From: Corythucha ciliata
Lineage: Eukaryota > Arthropoda > Insecta > Hemiptera > Tingidae
NCBI GenBank assembly: GCA_038030265.1
Contig: CM075943.1
Coordinates: forward strand, 41,912,001-41,976,000
DNA length: 64,000 nucleotides
Direction of reading: 5' to 3'
Part shown: positions 41,336 through 53,332 of the stretch, piece by piece
How the letters are laid out: the number at the start of each line of letters is the position of its first letter
Numbering within the stretch: the stretch's first letter is position 1
The notes under the pieces: generated by a model
Seen by the model: only the letters and a program-made list of their open reading frames with translations
Databases searched by the model: none
What the model was told of the DNA's origin: nothing
Translations under genes and position numbers: made by a program

Positions 41336-42560
41336 GCAGCAGAAAATTTGGAATAAGCGCTAATATTCGTGGTTAAAACAGCGAAAAAGCGTTCATTTGA
41401 GGTTTTAATTGAGAAAAAATCACTAAGTGTATAGGAGCCACTTTACGAAAAATGTGTTCTTTAACCGAACCCGTGACTAAAATTGTGAAAAAGCGCTTAT
41501 TCAAAGCTATACAAGTGAAAAAATCGCGGCTAAAATTGGAAAAAAAAAACAAAAACAAAAAAAAAAAAAAAAAAACACCACAACAACAACAGCTAATGTG
41601 GGACTAAATTTGAGAAAATTGGCAAATTCTCTACTGAAATTATGAAAAACAATAATGCACCACATCATTAAGAAAAATTGCTATAATTATCAGCGGAAAT
41701 CAGGCGAAACGATACTATGAAAAATCACTAATTAAATCGCGCTGCTGAAATTGAGAAAAAAAGCACGAATGAAACTGACAAAAAGAGCGTTAATTAGCGG
41801 CTAAAATTCGGACAAATTCCAATTCCCGGCCGAAATTGAAAAGAATCGCTAAATAATTTGCGCCTAAAATAGGGAAAAATCGCTAATTCGCGGATAAAGT
41901 ATAAAAAAAACATCAATTTGCGGACAAAAATAAAAAAATCGCTAATTAGTGTCTAAAATTCAAAGAATCCCCAAGTCGCGGCTAAAATGTAGGAAAATTC
42001 TTATACGAGGCAAAAATTTAGGAAAAGGCGAATCCATGGGCTCTAAAGTCAACTTTGGATTTAAAACCCGAAAAAAGCGCTGATCCATAGCGCCAGTTGA
42101 GAAAAAAATTGAGAATGTGGAGCAAAATGTTTAAAAACAGCTAATTTGCGGCCATCATTGTGAAAAATCACTTACCAGCGCTTATAATTTGGTGAAAAAC
42201 GCCAGTTTGCAGCTTAATGCTACTAATTCACTGCCAAAAAGGTAAAACATCCTTAATTTAATTGCAAATTAGACGACCCTTGTCTTAGGACTTTTCAAGG
42301 GATTACTCCCCCCTCACCGCACCACCCTAGTCACCATGCATCCTTAATTTGTTCAAGCATGGAGAAAAACTCCAATTCAAAAGCTAAGAACAAGAAAAAT
42401 TGCTTTTACAGAATAAAAACGCTAATACCAGTTGCTAAAATTGAGGACATTTTTGAATTCGGAGAAAAACCTCCAATTCACTAATTCACTGCTAAAATTG
42501 AAAAAAAAAAATCCAATTTTCGGCTGTAATCGAAAGTAGGTACGCCAATTATATTTCATG
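41336..42560 (-). repeat. Large degenerate array, family B (reverse orientation)
   Basis: Over 1.2 kb the word 'gctaattcgcggctaaaattgagaaaaa' (consensus start GCTAATTCGCGGCTAAAATT) recurs about every 30-45 bases with heavy mutation. It includes a long A-rich run at 41540-41577. A copy of the 'gacccttgtc...caccctagtca' SINE-like word interrupts it at 42265-42340. This is the largest member of the family in the window. Confidence 0.75.
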
Positions 42561-42885
42561 TGACTAACTTAAGAGGCCTGATAGAGATTTCCGCCCCGGA
42601 CCCCAAAAGGTTGATGTAGGTTGGCCAGTGGTTAACACCTAAAATTTACGGACACGTGGATGTCAAATTCACTCTCAACTCGTCTCACATCTGTTTCACT
42701 TTTATACGACAACCGTTCGGATTGAATCAAAATCGTCGCGCGTGGCACACGATTACTACCGGATATAACAAGCCTTATTTTCACTTTAGTGGGTCATTTT
42801 CGCCCCCCTCCCCTCCAGACGTTCTTTTCGAGGCCCCTGCGAATCCGCTACTTCGGTCCACTACCAGCCAGACCCGCGAAACCCA
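42561..42885. other. Intergenic DNA
   Basis: The ORF at 42656-42904 is domainless. Nothing else is seen. Confidence 0.3.
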
Positions 42886-42889
42886 TCAA

Positions 42890-43345
42890 TCCTTTGAAAT
42901 GTAGATTTCAAACGTGTGAAATCCGTGAAATTTGCTTTTTTTAAGGGTTCGCAACCGGAAAAATAAGATTTTCGTTTTTATCGCTAAATTTTGTTTTCGA
43001 AATATCAAAACCGGTGACGCTGATGTGTTTTTTTTAATGAATTGAGGAAGCAAAAAATAGTTCTTGAAATAACCCAAACCACGAAATTGGGTTCCGTAAG
43101 GTGTACAATCCACATCAATTTTTCGACCTCGAAGGGGCTAAGCTGCGGGGAGGCTATTTTGAAAGAGCGAAACACGTGGAAACCGCATTTTTTAAATTAG
43201 TCAACTCCCACAAAATTGGCTCATCAGGGAGTCAATTTTGTGAAATTCCCTTTTTGATTGAGCGATATTTGGATGTTTCAGTGTCAATAACCCGAAAAGT
43301 CAATTTTGCGAAATTTATTTCGCACGCACAAAATAAACGAGTGTA
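42890..43345. repeat. Degenerate array, family C
   Basis: 'gtgtgaaatccgtgaaatttgc', 'ccaaaccacgaaattggg' and 'gtcaattttgcgaaattt' variants recur every 30-45 bases. Confidence 0.55.
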
Positions 43346-46300
43346 CCAGTGAGCGAGCGTTCCATTTCTGAAGAAAACCGATGCGTTTAGGCTAAAAAGA
43401 GCGTCTAGACATTTAGAGGTGAGAATATTATATTAAACAAGATTGCGGTGGCATGGTGCCTTCGCTTACAAAGCTTTGCTTTTTCACTCTTGCTCGAAAA
43501 GCTTCGAAGAGAGGCATCAAGTATTCAAAACAGAATAGTCGTTTAAAAAAACGAAGAAGGTACCCCGCTGAAGGGTGTACTCGTCAAGCCACCCACTTCA
43601 AGTCCGTTAGATGTACTTCAATTTCCCTTGCGCCTATAGCCATTTCAACTGAAAAAGAGTTTCGAAGAGGTTCTTGTAGTTTATTTATTCCACTGTGCAG
43701 GCTTTAGGTGGTACGTGAATTGCCTCTTTAATGAAAATTGAGAAGTTTATCTCCTCGTACTCTCGCCTTTTTCCCCCCTTAGGTATATACCTTCTGGAAA
43801 GTGGTAGCTCTCATTCCAACGGCCGCTATGGACCTTTTGCCCAGAATAAACAAATGAGAGTCTTGAAAAGTCAACTTCACTGAAGCTTTGAAGACAATAT
43901 AATCAGGGTCAGGTGGCTGTACAATTCTGCGGACCCGAAGCCTTCTCACTATTTCCATTTTCACGAAAATTAAAGTGATGAGAGTGAGGAAAGGTGGATC
44001 TGTTACGGAAATCCTGCAAATATCAGTTGTTAACGTAAGATCACTAGCAATAAAACGCAGCAAATTTTACACATAAGTTCATTCCTCAAGAATGTAGCAA
44101 GATCCTGCTAAAAATTGCATGAAAATCGACTATGTCCGACAGCCTACAGGGCAAATTTTTTGTCATTCAACTTTGTGTCTCCCTATAGGAAAATGCACCA
44201 TAAGCGTACAGGCTAACCCGTTGAGAGTGAAGTCCAGCCAATTATTCTTTTCAAGTTCTGTTTAGAAAAAAGACCCGCGCTAACATGTAACAGGTTGCGG
44301 CGAAAATCCGTAGCCTGGTTAAAAGTTGTTTTCGCGATGGTCAGAAAAATTTAGAAATAGGCATATTTCCAAACAAAAACATCACTCTTGCATGGATGTA
44401 GGAGAACGTTTTCAATAAACCCTAAGATAAAAAGAACGTTCTAAAAAGATTCACAAAATAAACATATATTCAGTCGTGACCCGTGACATCTGTGCTGCGT
44501 GACTCTTCTAGAAAACTCCAACTTCATATACAAATATACAATGCCCTTCGGGCTTAGCAACCCTACATGACTTCGTCGTATGAATTGTAATAGTATTTTG
44601 CAAGTGTATCGTTTCCGATGGTGAATGATGTGCATCAGTAAACTCCAATTTCAAAAGCCACTTCGAAAGGAAGTGACAGTAGCTCTCTTTTGTATCGATC
44701 CGTTCACACTCATTCGCTTCTGTTCTCATCATAAACAAGTTAAATAAGAACGTGAAAATAAGCCTAATTTTTAAACTTATCTCCTTTTCGCCACAAGACG
44801 TAACTTTTCTTAATTTAATTTCGAGGTAACTTCTCGGCGAGCTTCACTTACATTAGTCGTACAACTCTTTTTCTCTTTCAAGAGAACGTGGAATGGTTTA
44901 ACGATTCGATATGGACGTGGGCACTAGGGTGGAAGGTGGTGGAGGGGAGTTAATTTTGAATCCCACTAAGTGTTAAATTTAATTCGACGTCCTAAGTCCA
45001 AATTCAAGAAGAGGTGAGGAAGTGGGCATCAGAAGGATTTATAACACTCTTGAAATAGAAGGAAAAGAGGAAGAAAGCTGGGAGATCAATGAAGCTGAAC
45101 TGTGCTGACGAAGTGGAGAGGAATTGGGCTACAAACATTTTGATGGGAAAGGCAAACGGCTTTCAAGCTAGGGAAAAGAACATTAAAGTTAATGCTTTGG
45201 CATCCCTTTCTCCCTTTTTTTGCCAATGCTTTCCATAAAAATAGGAGTGAAACGTTTTCCATTTTAGAATGCGCTTGTCCTCAAAAGACAAACAAAAAAT
45301 TGAAGGCCATCAGGGATTTTTGGTATTGTTAAGAGGAAATCGTTTCAATTTTGAATGGCTCGGTGAGATGAAGGCCTAAACATCGAAAGGGGTAAAATTA
45401 TCTGGAAGAAAGTGGTTCCACTGGTTAATTCGTTTGAAGAAAGCTCAAATAGGAAAGGTGGAGTTTTTCATGGCTAATAGGAGAGGCTCCTCATTTATTT
45501 TATTGCTAACCCCCCTACCGCCATCCCCACGATCATTCTCCTTCTCGGCAACCAAAAAGAAAATGAATGAAGCGAGAAACGAACGTGTTCGTCGGGAAGG
45601 TGAGCGAAAAGCAGTTTTTTTTTCTGCCATGGTGGAGGGAACCGAAGGGAACGTTGTTATCCCTAACGGAAATAGAAAGAGAGGTAAGTCGGACGTGCAC
45701 TGCATTTCCTCTGGAAAAAGACGCAAGGGAAAACCGGTAATTTTTTTTGTCATCGGGATGGAAGGGAAGAGAGACAGATAGGAAAAACGGTCCTACAGGA
45801 GAACATCTGCTTCTTTCGGGTTTATTTGAGAAAGAAAGTGGCCGCATTATTTTCTGAAATGGAGCCTTAAATTAACTTAAAAGATGGCTCACGAAGATCC
45901 AAATGGTGAGATTGAGCCTTCACTCACTATACTCATACGGGCGCCGAAGTGTACGAGTAGCCATTTTCAGATTATAAAAAGAAAACTATCCTGTATGACT
46001 CTGTGGACAAGGATTTGTGAAGTCTTGAGCCCACCGTGAGCTTTGTTTAACGATTTTCGACGGAGAAATTGAGCTATCTGAATAAAAAATTGCACGCCCT
46101 TAATATATACTTCAATTTTTTTTAGCATGTGCTCGTCAGTTTATGAATTGAATTGGTGATTTTATTTAAGGAATTGATTGGATACGCTTGAAAAAATTTA
46201 AGTGAAAGATCGTGCTCTTTTTTATTCTCACGACTCAATTTCTACGAATAATCACTAAGCTGGTGAGACGGTGTGTTTTTTACTTTTTAACAATATCACG

Positions 46301-47060
46301 TGTAAAAGATTCGTGATTTATGAATGAATAAAAAAAAAAAAAAAAAGAAACACATCAGAACATCAGAAGCTGTTGTACTCTCTTCTCTACTACCACGAGA
46401 GTACATTCTCATCATCCATCCGTCTTCATTTACCGCATTTACTCAAGAAAGGCTGACGCAAACGGGGAAGACGTGCGTGCCATAAGAGCCTCAATTCCAC
46501 CCCTAACGTCGCTTTAATTGTCTTCATATGCACGTATAAACCGTACACGGCAAACAGACATAAGTACAGCAAGCATGAGTTGAATAATTGGTGACTACTT
46601 GTAAACACCTGGCATAAGGGAAAGTAAATTAATCTTCAAACCGTGCTTTAACTCCCTCAGGTTATAGCTATTATAAGAAAACGTGAGTTCCCCGGCGATC
46701 TGGGTTGGTTTTCAAGCTTCGTGATCGACAAAACATTTTATTATTCCTCCTCATTCTGAGTCATTTACTTCTGCTACGTGTTTTTCGACTAGTGTGAAAA
46801 CCATGGCCGGTAATATTTGACTGAACCTCCGTGTTAAGGATGGTAGGGAGTTATAATTGATAATATTTTGTGACCGACATTTCAGCACCTTCCTTTCTCT
46901 CGACCCATGGAGTTGCATACCGATAGCGGGGCGAGAAAGGCAGTCGGTTCCGGGTATAAAATCAGAATAAAACAACATTTTTAAGCACGATAGGGAAGAG
47001 GCGGCATCATTGTGGAGTTCCGGTCAAATTTTGAAATAATAGTCCTTGTATGTCCACTAT
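43346..47060. other. Gene-poor AT-rich stretch
   Basis: No exon chain could be built. The ORFs 45434-45781 (plus) and their antisense partners are lysine/arginine- or serine-rich without a domain. Poly-A near 46330-46346. It may be intergenic or intronic. Confidence 0.35.
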
Positions 47061-47430
47061 GCAGGGTGGTCGGTTTTGGATTGTATTAAACAAAAAAAAT
47101 GGGTGAAATTAGACCTTATTTGAAATAGAAAACACTCCATCAACTAAGGTCCGAAAATCAAAACTCTTCGAGATATATGATTTTTAAAGCTTAAGCCACT
47201 TTTCTCGACAAAATGCAAGTTGATCGCTTCCGAGTGAATGTTTTGCAATTTTTGACGACGGATTCGGAAAGAGCACACTTTGTTCTGCCCGGATGAGGTA
47301 TTTTAGATCACATTGATTGCTTTTGGTGGCCTTGGCAGCCATCCAAACTAGGCAGAATCCAGAATTTCTAATTTTTCAAAAAAATTCAAACCCCACTATT
47401 TCATGCTAAATCCCTTCATATCGGTCTCCC
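47061..47430. repeat. Repeat beginning CAGGGTGGTCGGTTTTG
   Basis: The first ~20 bases match the arm word of the foldback at 34257 and 35115, but the following sequence differs. It is probably one end of a related element whose partner end is not visible. Confidence 0.45.
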
Positions 47431-47436
47431 AAGGTC

Positions 47437-47571
47437 ATTGGGACTAGTGCGCCTCTCATTTTCAACGGAATTTACTACAAGCTGCCGGCGGATTACTCAG
47501 CTCTACCAGAAAAAGCCTTGTCAATTGTTTTAGGTATAATCAACTATATATAAACCTGGATTGCTCACAGC
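47437..47571 (+). repeat. 135-bp duplicated segment, copy 1
   Basis: From ATTGGGACTAGT to ATTGCTCACAGC it matches 50546-50682 with only a few differences. It includes CAAGCTGCCGGCGGATTACT and AAACCTGGATTGC, words of ordinary rather than simple composition. Confidence 0.75.
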
Positions 47572-48240
47572 AGAAAAACTTTTCAATGTGTCATCGTCAA
47601 AATCACTCTTGAGAGTTGTTTTGGTTGATAGGCAGTTTCGGCGAAAATTGGGGTTGAATTGAGAACTATTGCTAATTCGCAGGAAAATCGAGAAAATGGC
47701 AAGCCTCGCTTTCTGGAGGGGTGAGCAAATTACTTGTGTATTTAAATTCTTTTGTATTTAAAATACAAAGTTCGTATTTTGTATTTGTATTTTAAATACT
47801 TTTCAAAAAGTATTTTGAATTTTAAAACGAAATGAAAATACAAATACTTTTTGGCGCGATTTTACAAGGACAATTTTTTTCTGTATTTTATTTTATTTTT
47901 TTATTTTTTCCTCTCTCTGTCTTTCTCTCTTTTGAGTTTTGACGACTTTTAAAGGGTATGATGGTGGGGTAAGGGTAGCTGTGTGATAATCTGTATTGAC
48001 TCCCCTAGCGGGTTCGTATTTTGGTTTTCTGCTGACTCTTGCATTTCATGCCTCTCCAACCACACACATCTTTCAGTTTGTCACCCCACTCATCTTTTGT
48101 GGATAATGCGTGTCCTTCCCTTTGGCTTTTGATTGGACTTTCGGAGTCACGTGACTTTTGTGCTAGTATGCGAAAGGGCAAAGAGGAGGTGTGTATACGC
48201 TGTGTACTCAAGGAGTGTGTATGTGAACCCTTTCCGTTTG
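47572..48240. other. Intergenic DNA with CT-rich and AT-rich runs
   Basis: It includes a run of 'gtattttg(t)atttaaata' words (47740-47850) and a pyrimidine tract (47905-47935). No gene. Confidence 0.35.
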
Positions 48241-48245
48241 GGAAG

Positions 48246-48300
48246 CCGACATCCAAGGCTACTAGAACTAACAAGGTTGGCCATTACAATGTAAACAAGA
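48246..48300 (+). repeat. Inverted duplicate of 50086-50140
   Basis: CCAAGGCTACTAGAACTAAC followed by AAGGTTGGCCATTAC is repeated in reverse complement at 50098-50137. The match is about 40-50 bases. Confidence 0.7.
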
Positions 48301-50085
48301 CGAAAAAGTTGCCTCAGTGTTTTGATTGGTCGAGGCCGATTGTGACGTAGAAATATGCTCCTCTTCCCGCCCCATTGTTTATAGTCTATAGTATTTATGT
48401 AGAATTCGTGTTTTTTGAAAGCCCAAACTGCCCAAACTATTGTTTTATTTAATTCAACCAGAATTTCGGGCTTCGTACCTTCACAATGGTATCTTCAGGT
48501 GGCAATATTCTTGTATAGAAAGATATTTCGGACCAAGAAAACTTCCCATTTCCTTCGCAGCCCTCCTAGCCCCGGCGTTTCTTCTCATTTTAATAATGAG
48601 GAAGTCTCACATTTATCGAAAATATTTTTTTTCGATGAGGTATACCAGCCCTTCTATGTAAATGAAAAAAATTAAACCCTTTGGAAATTTTTTTCTTATT
48701 TAAAGTTGGCATATTTTCAATCCCGCCAAATCGAACATTTTCCGCAACGTAACATACGCTGCATTCTCTGCCCTTTTCATACCTCTAAATGGCTAATTGA
48801 TTTATCCTTTATTATTTTATTATTCAAGGGCTCAAGTAGAAACACAACAAACCGCTCCCCACTTTTTTCGGAAGGCGTTTCATGACGAAAACATGCTTAG
48901 CTGGCGTGTTTGAAAATACCTAAAACTTGGTTATTTTACAACTGATCCCAATTTATGTTCTATTTTAGCATAAATAATTACCTTAGAAAATAGAGTTATA
49001 AATAAGTTCTGACCCATGAATCTTCCTAACTTCGATGTTTTTCGCGTCATCCCCACGAAAACCAAGAAAAAAATCATATTTCTTGGGCCCGGTCTCGCTT
49101 ATTGGACGCTTACAAGTATTTTCAACCAAAGATTCCCCAACGATTGTAGAAAATTCGTGTTTAAATGAAGAAGACACATTCAGCGGTTTGTGCTTTCAAA
49201 GAACTTGAATTGTTTTTCCGTTACATTATTTCCAAGCCATCTTAGCTGGAATTAAGTTACCTTCTCACTGCTTCTAAATAAACAATTAATAATACTTAGC
49301 ATAAAAATTAAAAGTCAGTTAAATCTGTGATTGTCATATAGGGCGAACGAAATTCGGTTTAGTTCGCAATATCTTCACCCCACCACTCGATCAAATCACC
49401 CTCACCACATTCCAGGAGCTTATTTCTTTGAGAAGCTTATTGCTCTTATTGTAGCTCTTGCTTTGTGCGCGCTGTTGTGATTTCCTTTGAAAATCACTCT
49501 CAAAAATCGTGTTCTGTTCTACCCTCTTTATCCTCTTGAAATTTTGAACATGACAACGCGCCACGCCAAATGACACGATACGAGACCATGCACTAACGTT
49601 TTATCTCTTCAAATGACAACAATATTTGTGAAATACTCTCTATACACAAATTTGATTTGTATACAAAATGTTCTCTCCTCTCCTGTTCCATGCGCCACAA
49701 TTCACCATGGGAAAGTGTTTTTTGAAGCAAAATTTTCCTACCCAATTTTATCTCTTTACGCTTTGGATGCACCACGATTTTTGAGAGGAAATAAGAACGC
49801 AAGTGTATGGCTGGCTAATGTTCTTGAAGGAAGGGTGAGTGTTTTGTTCAGCTTCAACATAATATTTTTTGTATAAATAAAATATGTAATAAACATTGGT
49901 ATCTTTTTTCTAGCCTTAGGGGCCAAGCAATGTGCGTAACAGCAGTAAAAAATTCGATAATAAGATTTGATTCACCTGAATAACTCAGTTTCAAAGGAGT
50001 TGGAATACTACATGAATAAAGTGTGGTGGGAGGGAGCATATTGTGACGTGGGCCTCCACCCCTCGCATATATATATATAGAAAAA
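48301..50085. other. Gene-poor AT-rich stretch
   Basis: Short ORFs only, none with a domain. No clear repeats. Confidence 0.35.
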
Positions 50086-50140
50086 CGTAAACAAACGGCG
50101 TAATGGCCAACCTTGTTAGTTCTAGTAGCCTTGGCCGACA
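50086..50140 (-). repeat. Inverted duplicate of 48246-48300
   Basis: Reverse-complement match as described for 48246-48300. It lies beside a short (TA)n run at 50068-50080. Confidence 0.7.
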
Positions 50141-50327
50141 TCGGGGCTAAAGAGGTTATATTTAGATGAACTGTTATCTACCCAGCCCTCCCATGCAATC
50201 TATGCAAATCGTGATAAGGTAACCCTTGTGTAACCTATACCTACATAAAAAAAGTTAGCCCCGATGTCCGGAACTCTTCCGTTTTCATTTGCGAAGACAA
50301 ACGACTAGATTAATCGTTGTAAGGGGC

Positions 50328-50644
50328 TCAGTCCGTCGTTGAATTGAGTCTACTGCTACTCGTTTCAACTTCTACATGCTACAGAAGCAGAAGGTAAGCT
50401 GTTATTGTTATTAAATTGACGTTAGGCATTTTAAAATGAACTGTGAAAAGTGAAATTGAGATTATTTATAATTTCAGCTCTCCAAATCATGGAGATGGAA
50501 ACTGATGCGGATAATCAGCTGGACCCAGAACTTGAAGATTCAAGTATTGGGACTAGTATACGCCTCTCATTTTTAACGGAATTTACTACAAGCTGCCGGC
50601 GGATTACTCAGCTCTACCAGAAAAAGCCTTGTCAACTGTTTTAG
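50328..50644 (+). CDS. Candidate 5' exons of an unidentified small gene
   Basis: A TCAGT initiator word (50328-50332) is followed by a possible non-coding exon ending AAG before GTAAGC at 50394. Then come an 84-base intron ending TTTCAG at 50477 and an exon with ATG at 50489. The first codons give an acidic start, MEMETDADNQLDPELEDSS. The reading then enters the duplicated 135-bp segment and stops at 50644 (52 codons). If a GTATTG at about 50542 is a donor, the protein would continue in a further exon that I cannot identify. No family is recognised. It could equally be the 5' end of a captured transcript. Confidence 0.25.
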
Positions 50645-50682
50645 GTATAATCAACGGTATATAAACCTGGATTGCTCACAGC
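50546..50682 (+). repeat. 135-bp duplicated segment, copy 2
   Basis: Direct, near-identical copy of 47437-47571. Confidence 0.75.
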
Positions 50683-51749
50683 GAACTGGAGGGGCGTGGA
50701 GGGGGCAGGTTCTTGACTAGACTGCTGGGGGTCTTTTTCTCCCTCAAGGATGGGAGCAATGGCGCCTTACGCCATGTGTTAGCGTGCTCTCTGTTATCCC
50801 CAATATAATTATAGAGTTGCAGTTAGTTTTTATTTATGGCATGACTGCTTCAATTTTTCAACATTAAATTTGGGAAACCGTCGAGACGTCTACTTAAGCT
50901 ACAGAGAGCTCTGGTGAATTCACTGCGAGTGAACGGCACGTTAAACCGCTTATTTTAGGCTTGGAAGTAAAAATGCGAGTGGCTCCACAGCGTTTTTAGT
51001 AGCTTGAAAATCTAACTTATATAGGCAGCGGAGCTGGAGAAATGCTGGAAGCGAGTGGCAATCAACTCCACCACGCGAAATCATTGTCTTTGCTATCCAA
51101 GGGCTAGGGCCCGGACCATATCTCCAGCCTCTCTCGTTGTAATCTCTTTCTCGCGGCGAGAGAATCGTGCCTTGCTTCTTTATTGCTTCTACTTTTATCC
51201 TTCTCCAAACGCCTTCGAGCTCCCTTATAGAGCCCTTATTTCCTTTTAATTCGCCGCGTACTGGGGCCCACAGTAAGGTGTAATTAGGTGTTGTAAGGTG
51301 TATTAGGTCCTCGAGCCGATCTCCGAAAAGAACTCAGTCGGCCTCTGTTGGTGCTGTGGTGTATGAAAGGGCCGATATCCTGTTATCTCACATGGTTTTC
51401 CAGCTGGTATATTAGACTCCTGCAAACAGATACAATAGGGATACATTTCTGAAATTATATATGTATTCAAGGTCGGCGTAATTTAGAGTATCCCCTATAA
51501 TATTACGTTGCAGGAGCGACACATTCCCAAAGCTGAAAGTTCACCCAAGTAAACTCAAGTGGAAGTGGGGAAGTGGTGGTGAGTATACCCGCATGCGGTC
51601 GTACACGGCTTACATAAAACAATTAGAGGTTTCGCTTATAGTCGCGATTTCACTGCCGTGGCTAAGCGAGTGGCTCAAATTGATTACATTTCATCATTGT
51701 GATTACAAAATCATCGTGCAGGTAAACGGTCACAATGCCGAACCACCTG

Positions 51750-51750
<1 letters not shown>
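50683..51750. other. Intergenic DNA, 3' part possibly a retroposed sequence
   Basis: No exon chain. The last ~180 bases run into the poly(A) tract at 51751-51787 and may be a retroposed sequence, but no tRNA-like head or ORF is recognisable. Confidence 0.35.

Positions 51751-51787
<37 letters not shown>
51751..51787 (+). repeat. Poly(A) tract, ~37 nt
   Basis: Uninterrupted A run after CACCTG. It is either the tail of a retroposed sequence or simple-repeat slippage. Confidence 0.8.
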
Positions 51788-51788
<1 letters not shown>

Positions 51789-51994
51789 GTTCAGGCGTTT
51801 CATTGAAGTAGAAAAGTTATCAAATATTGTTAACGATAATAGGCTGGGGAAACCTAATTAATCGTTAGCCCGGGTAACCTAGTGAAGGAACTAAAATCTC
51901 CAATGATTAATTCACACAGTGACACTCATCGCCCACTATTCTCCAGTAAAAAAAAAGTAGAAATCAAACCTGCTTTTGTTCTAAAACTCCGTTT

Positions 51995-52022
51995 TAGAGC
52001 ATTTCATTCTGAAAATGCACTA
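51995..52022. repeat. Dispersed hairpin motif, third copy
   Basis: TAGAGCATTT and AAATGCACTA arms followed by TTGGTCTCG, as at 11582-11609. Confidence 0.55.
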
Positions 52023-52039
52023 TTGGTCTCGTTTTTTTT

Positions 52040-53235
52040 TTTTGTATTGTTTCCTCTAGTTTTCTTTAACGTAATTCGTCGAGGTGGTTTCCTGCCATTT
52101 TCATTATTTTTCCGTGGCCCCGTTTTAATTTTGCCGAGACCAAATCTAACGTTCCATTCAACTGTATTATTTATTCTAGTCCTATATTATTACCTAGTCG
52201 ATCGCTATAATTAAGTAGCAGACTTCCTGTTTACTTACATTTATGCTCAAACAAGGCTGTCACGGACACTTGATAAAATTCCTTGATCATCTTTTTTTTT
52301 TATGATGGTTCAGCTATTAAGATTTATATCAGAGATTGCCTATTCCAGTTTGCAGCAAACAATTTCACTTATGATGTATATTACCTGTCTCTTTTAAGAA
52401 ACAATTGATTAATAATGCTACCGTTTCTTGTTCACTTGAAGATCACCCCGTTCACCCCGTCAAAAAAAAAAAAAAAAAAAGTGAAAATCAATCGCAAAAA
52501 AGAGGGTCATTTCCTGTCCTATTCGCATGATTTGATGTTCCCATGACTGGGCGACTCGTTAAATTCTCGAATTGCAGTTAGCGCTTGAACTTTGGTAGCC
52601 TGTGAGTGCTTGACCTAAGTTAGGCGAATGGGCAGATTCGGACCCCCTCGATAACTTACACCACTGGAGAAGGTATATATAGGTCAAAATCGACTTTTTT
52701 CCAGCACGGCGAGAAGGAATTCAGGCTTGTCGTGGTCCTCCGGACAATTTGTTCTTTAAGTGGACGTTTGATTAGAGTTTCCTTTTCGAACTAATTCAAG
52801 AGAATTATAAATTGCTGGTTAGTATGTTTTAGAATTTTGAAAAAAGTAAAAATACGACATAAAAAACCATTGGTGCTAGGTTGTATGAAATAAAATCCCG
52901 TTATTGAACTACAGAATGCAGCGCTTTACGGACCCTCTATAATCTCTACGTTACCCACCCTAGGCTTTGAAGGAAATCACGAGCTCACCGGCAGAGCTCT
53001 ACTCCTCAGAAAACCCTCCACTTTCGTTACCACAGTGGTTCTACCGCCATTTTTTTTTTTTTATCGGTGTGTACCTCTCAAACGTTTTGCAGTCCAAATA
53101 AAGCTCGTATTTAGTATGAAATCCAGGGGTGGGGGTGGGGGTTACAAATATAGAGCTTGTTCCTTGAAGGAAATAAGTTTGGATTACAGTGGGTTGGAAG
53201 CATCGTTCTCTAATCAAGTCGAGGTACTATAACTG
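52040..53235. other. Intergenic DNA
   Basis: No gene. ORF 51882-52214 is phenylalanine/leucine-rich from T-rich DNA. Poly-A at about 52463-52480. Confidence 0.35.
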
Positions 53236-53237
53236 AA

Positions 53238-53332
53238 TGGATTTGGACTGAGTGAGGTACTAGGGCGGATAGAAAAACACAACGTCCAAAGTTGAGCTAC
53301 ATAAAATGTCGCGATGGTTTCAAGCTAGCGGA
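53238..53332 (+). repeat. 95-bp direct repeat, copy 1
   Basis: From GATTTGGACTGAG through TACTAGGGCGGATAG to CAAGCTAGCGGACT it matches 56108-56202 with about five differences. Confidence 0.75.

Noticed and set aside
41336..42560. CRISPR-like array
   Set aside because: Repeats are too degenerate, have no constant length, no unique spacers and lie in eukaryotic DNA without cas genes.
45434..45847. Overlapping ~100-codon ORFs on both strands
   Set aside because: Composition is Lys/Arg/Ser-rich purine-pyrimidine bias; mirrored ORFs on opposite strands indicate skewed composition, not coding.
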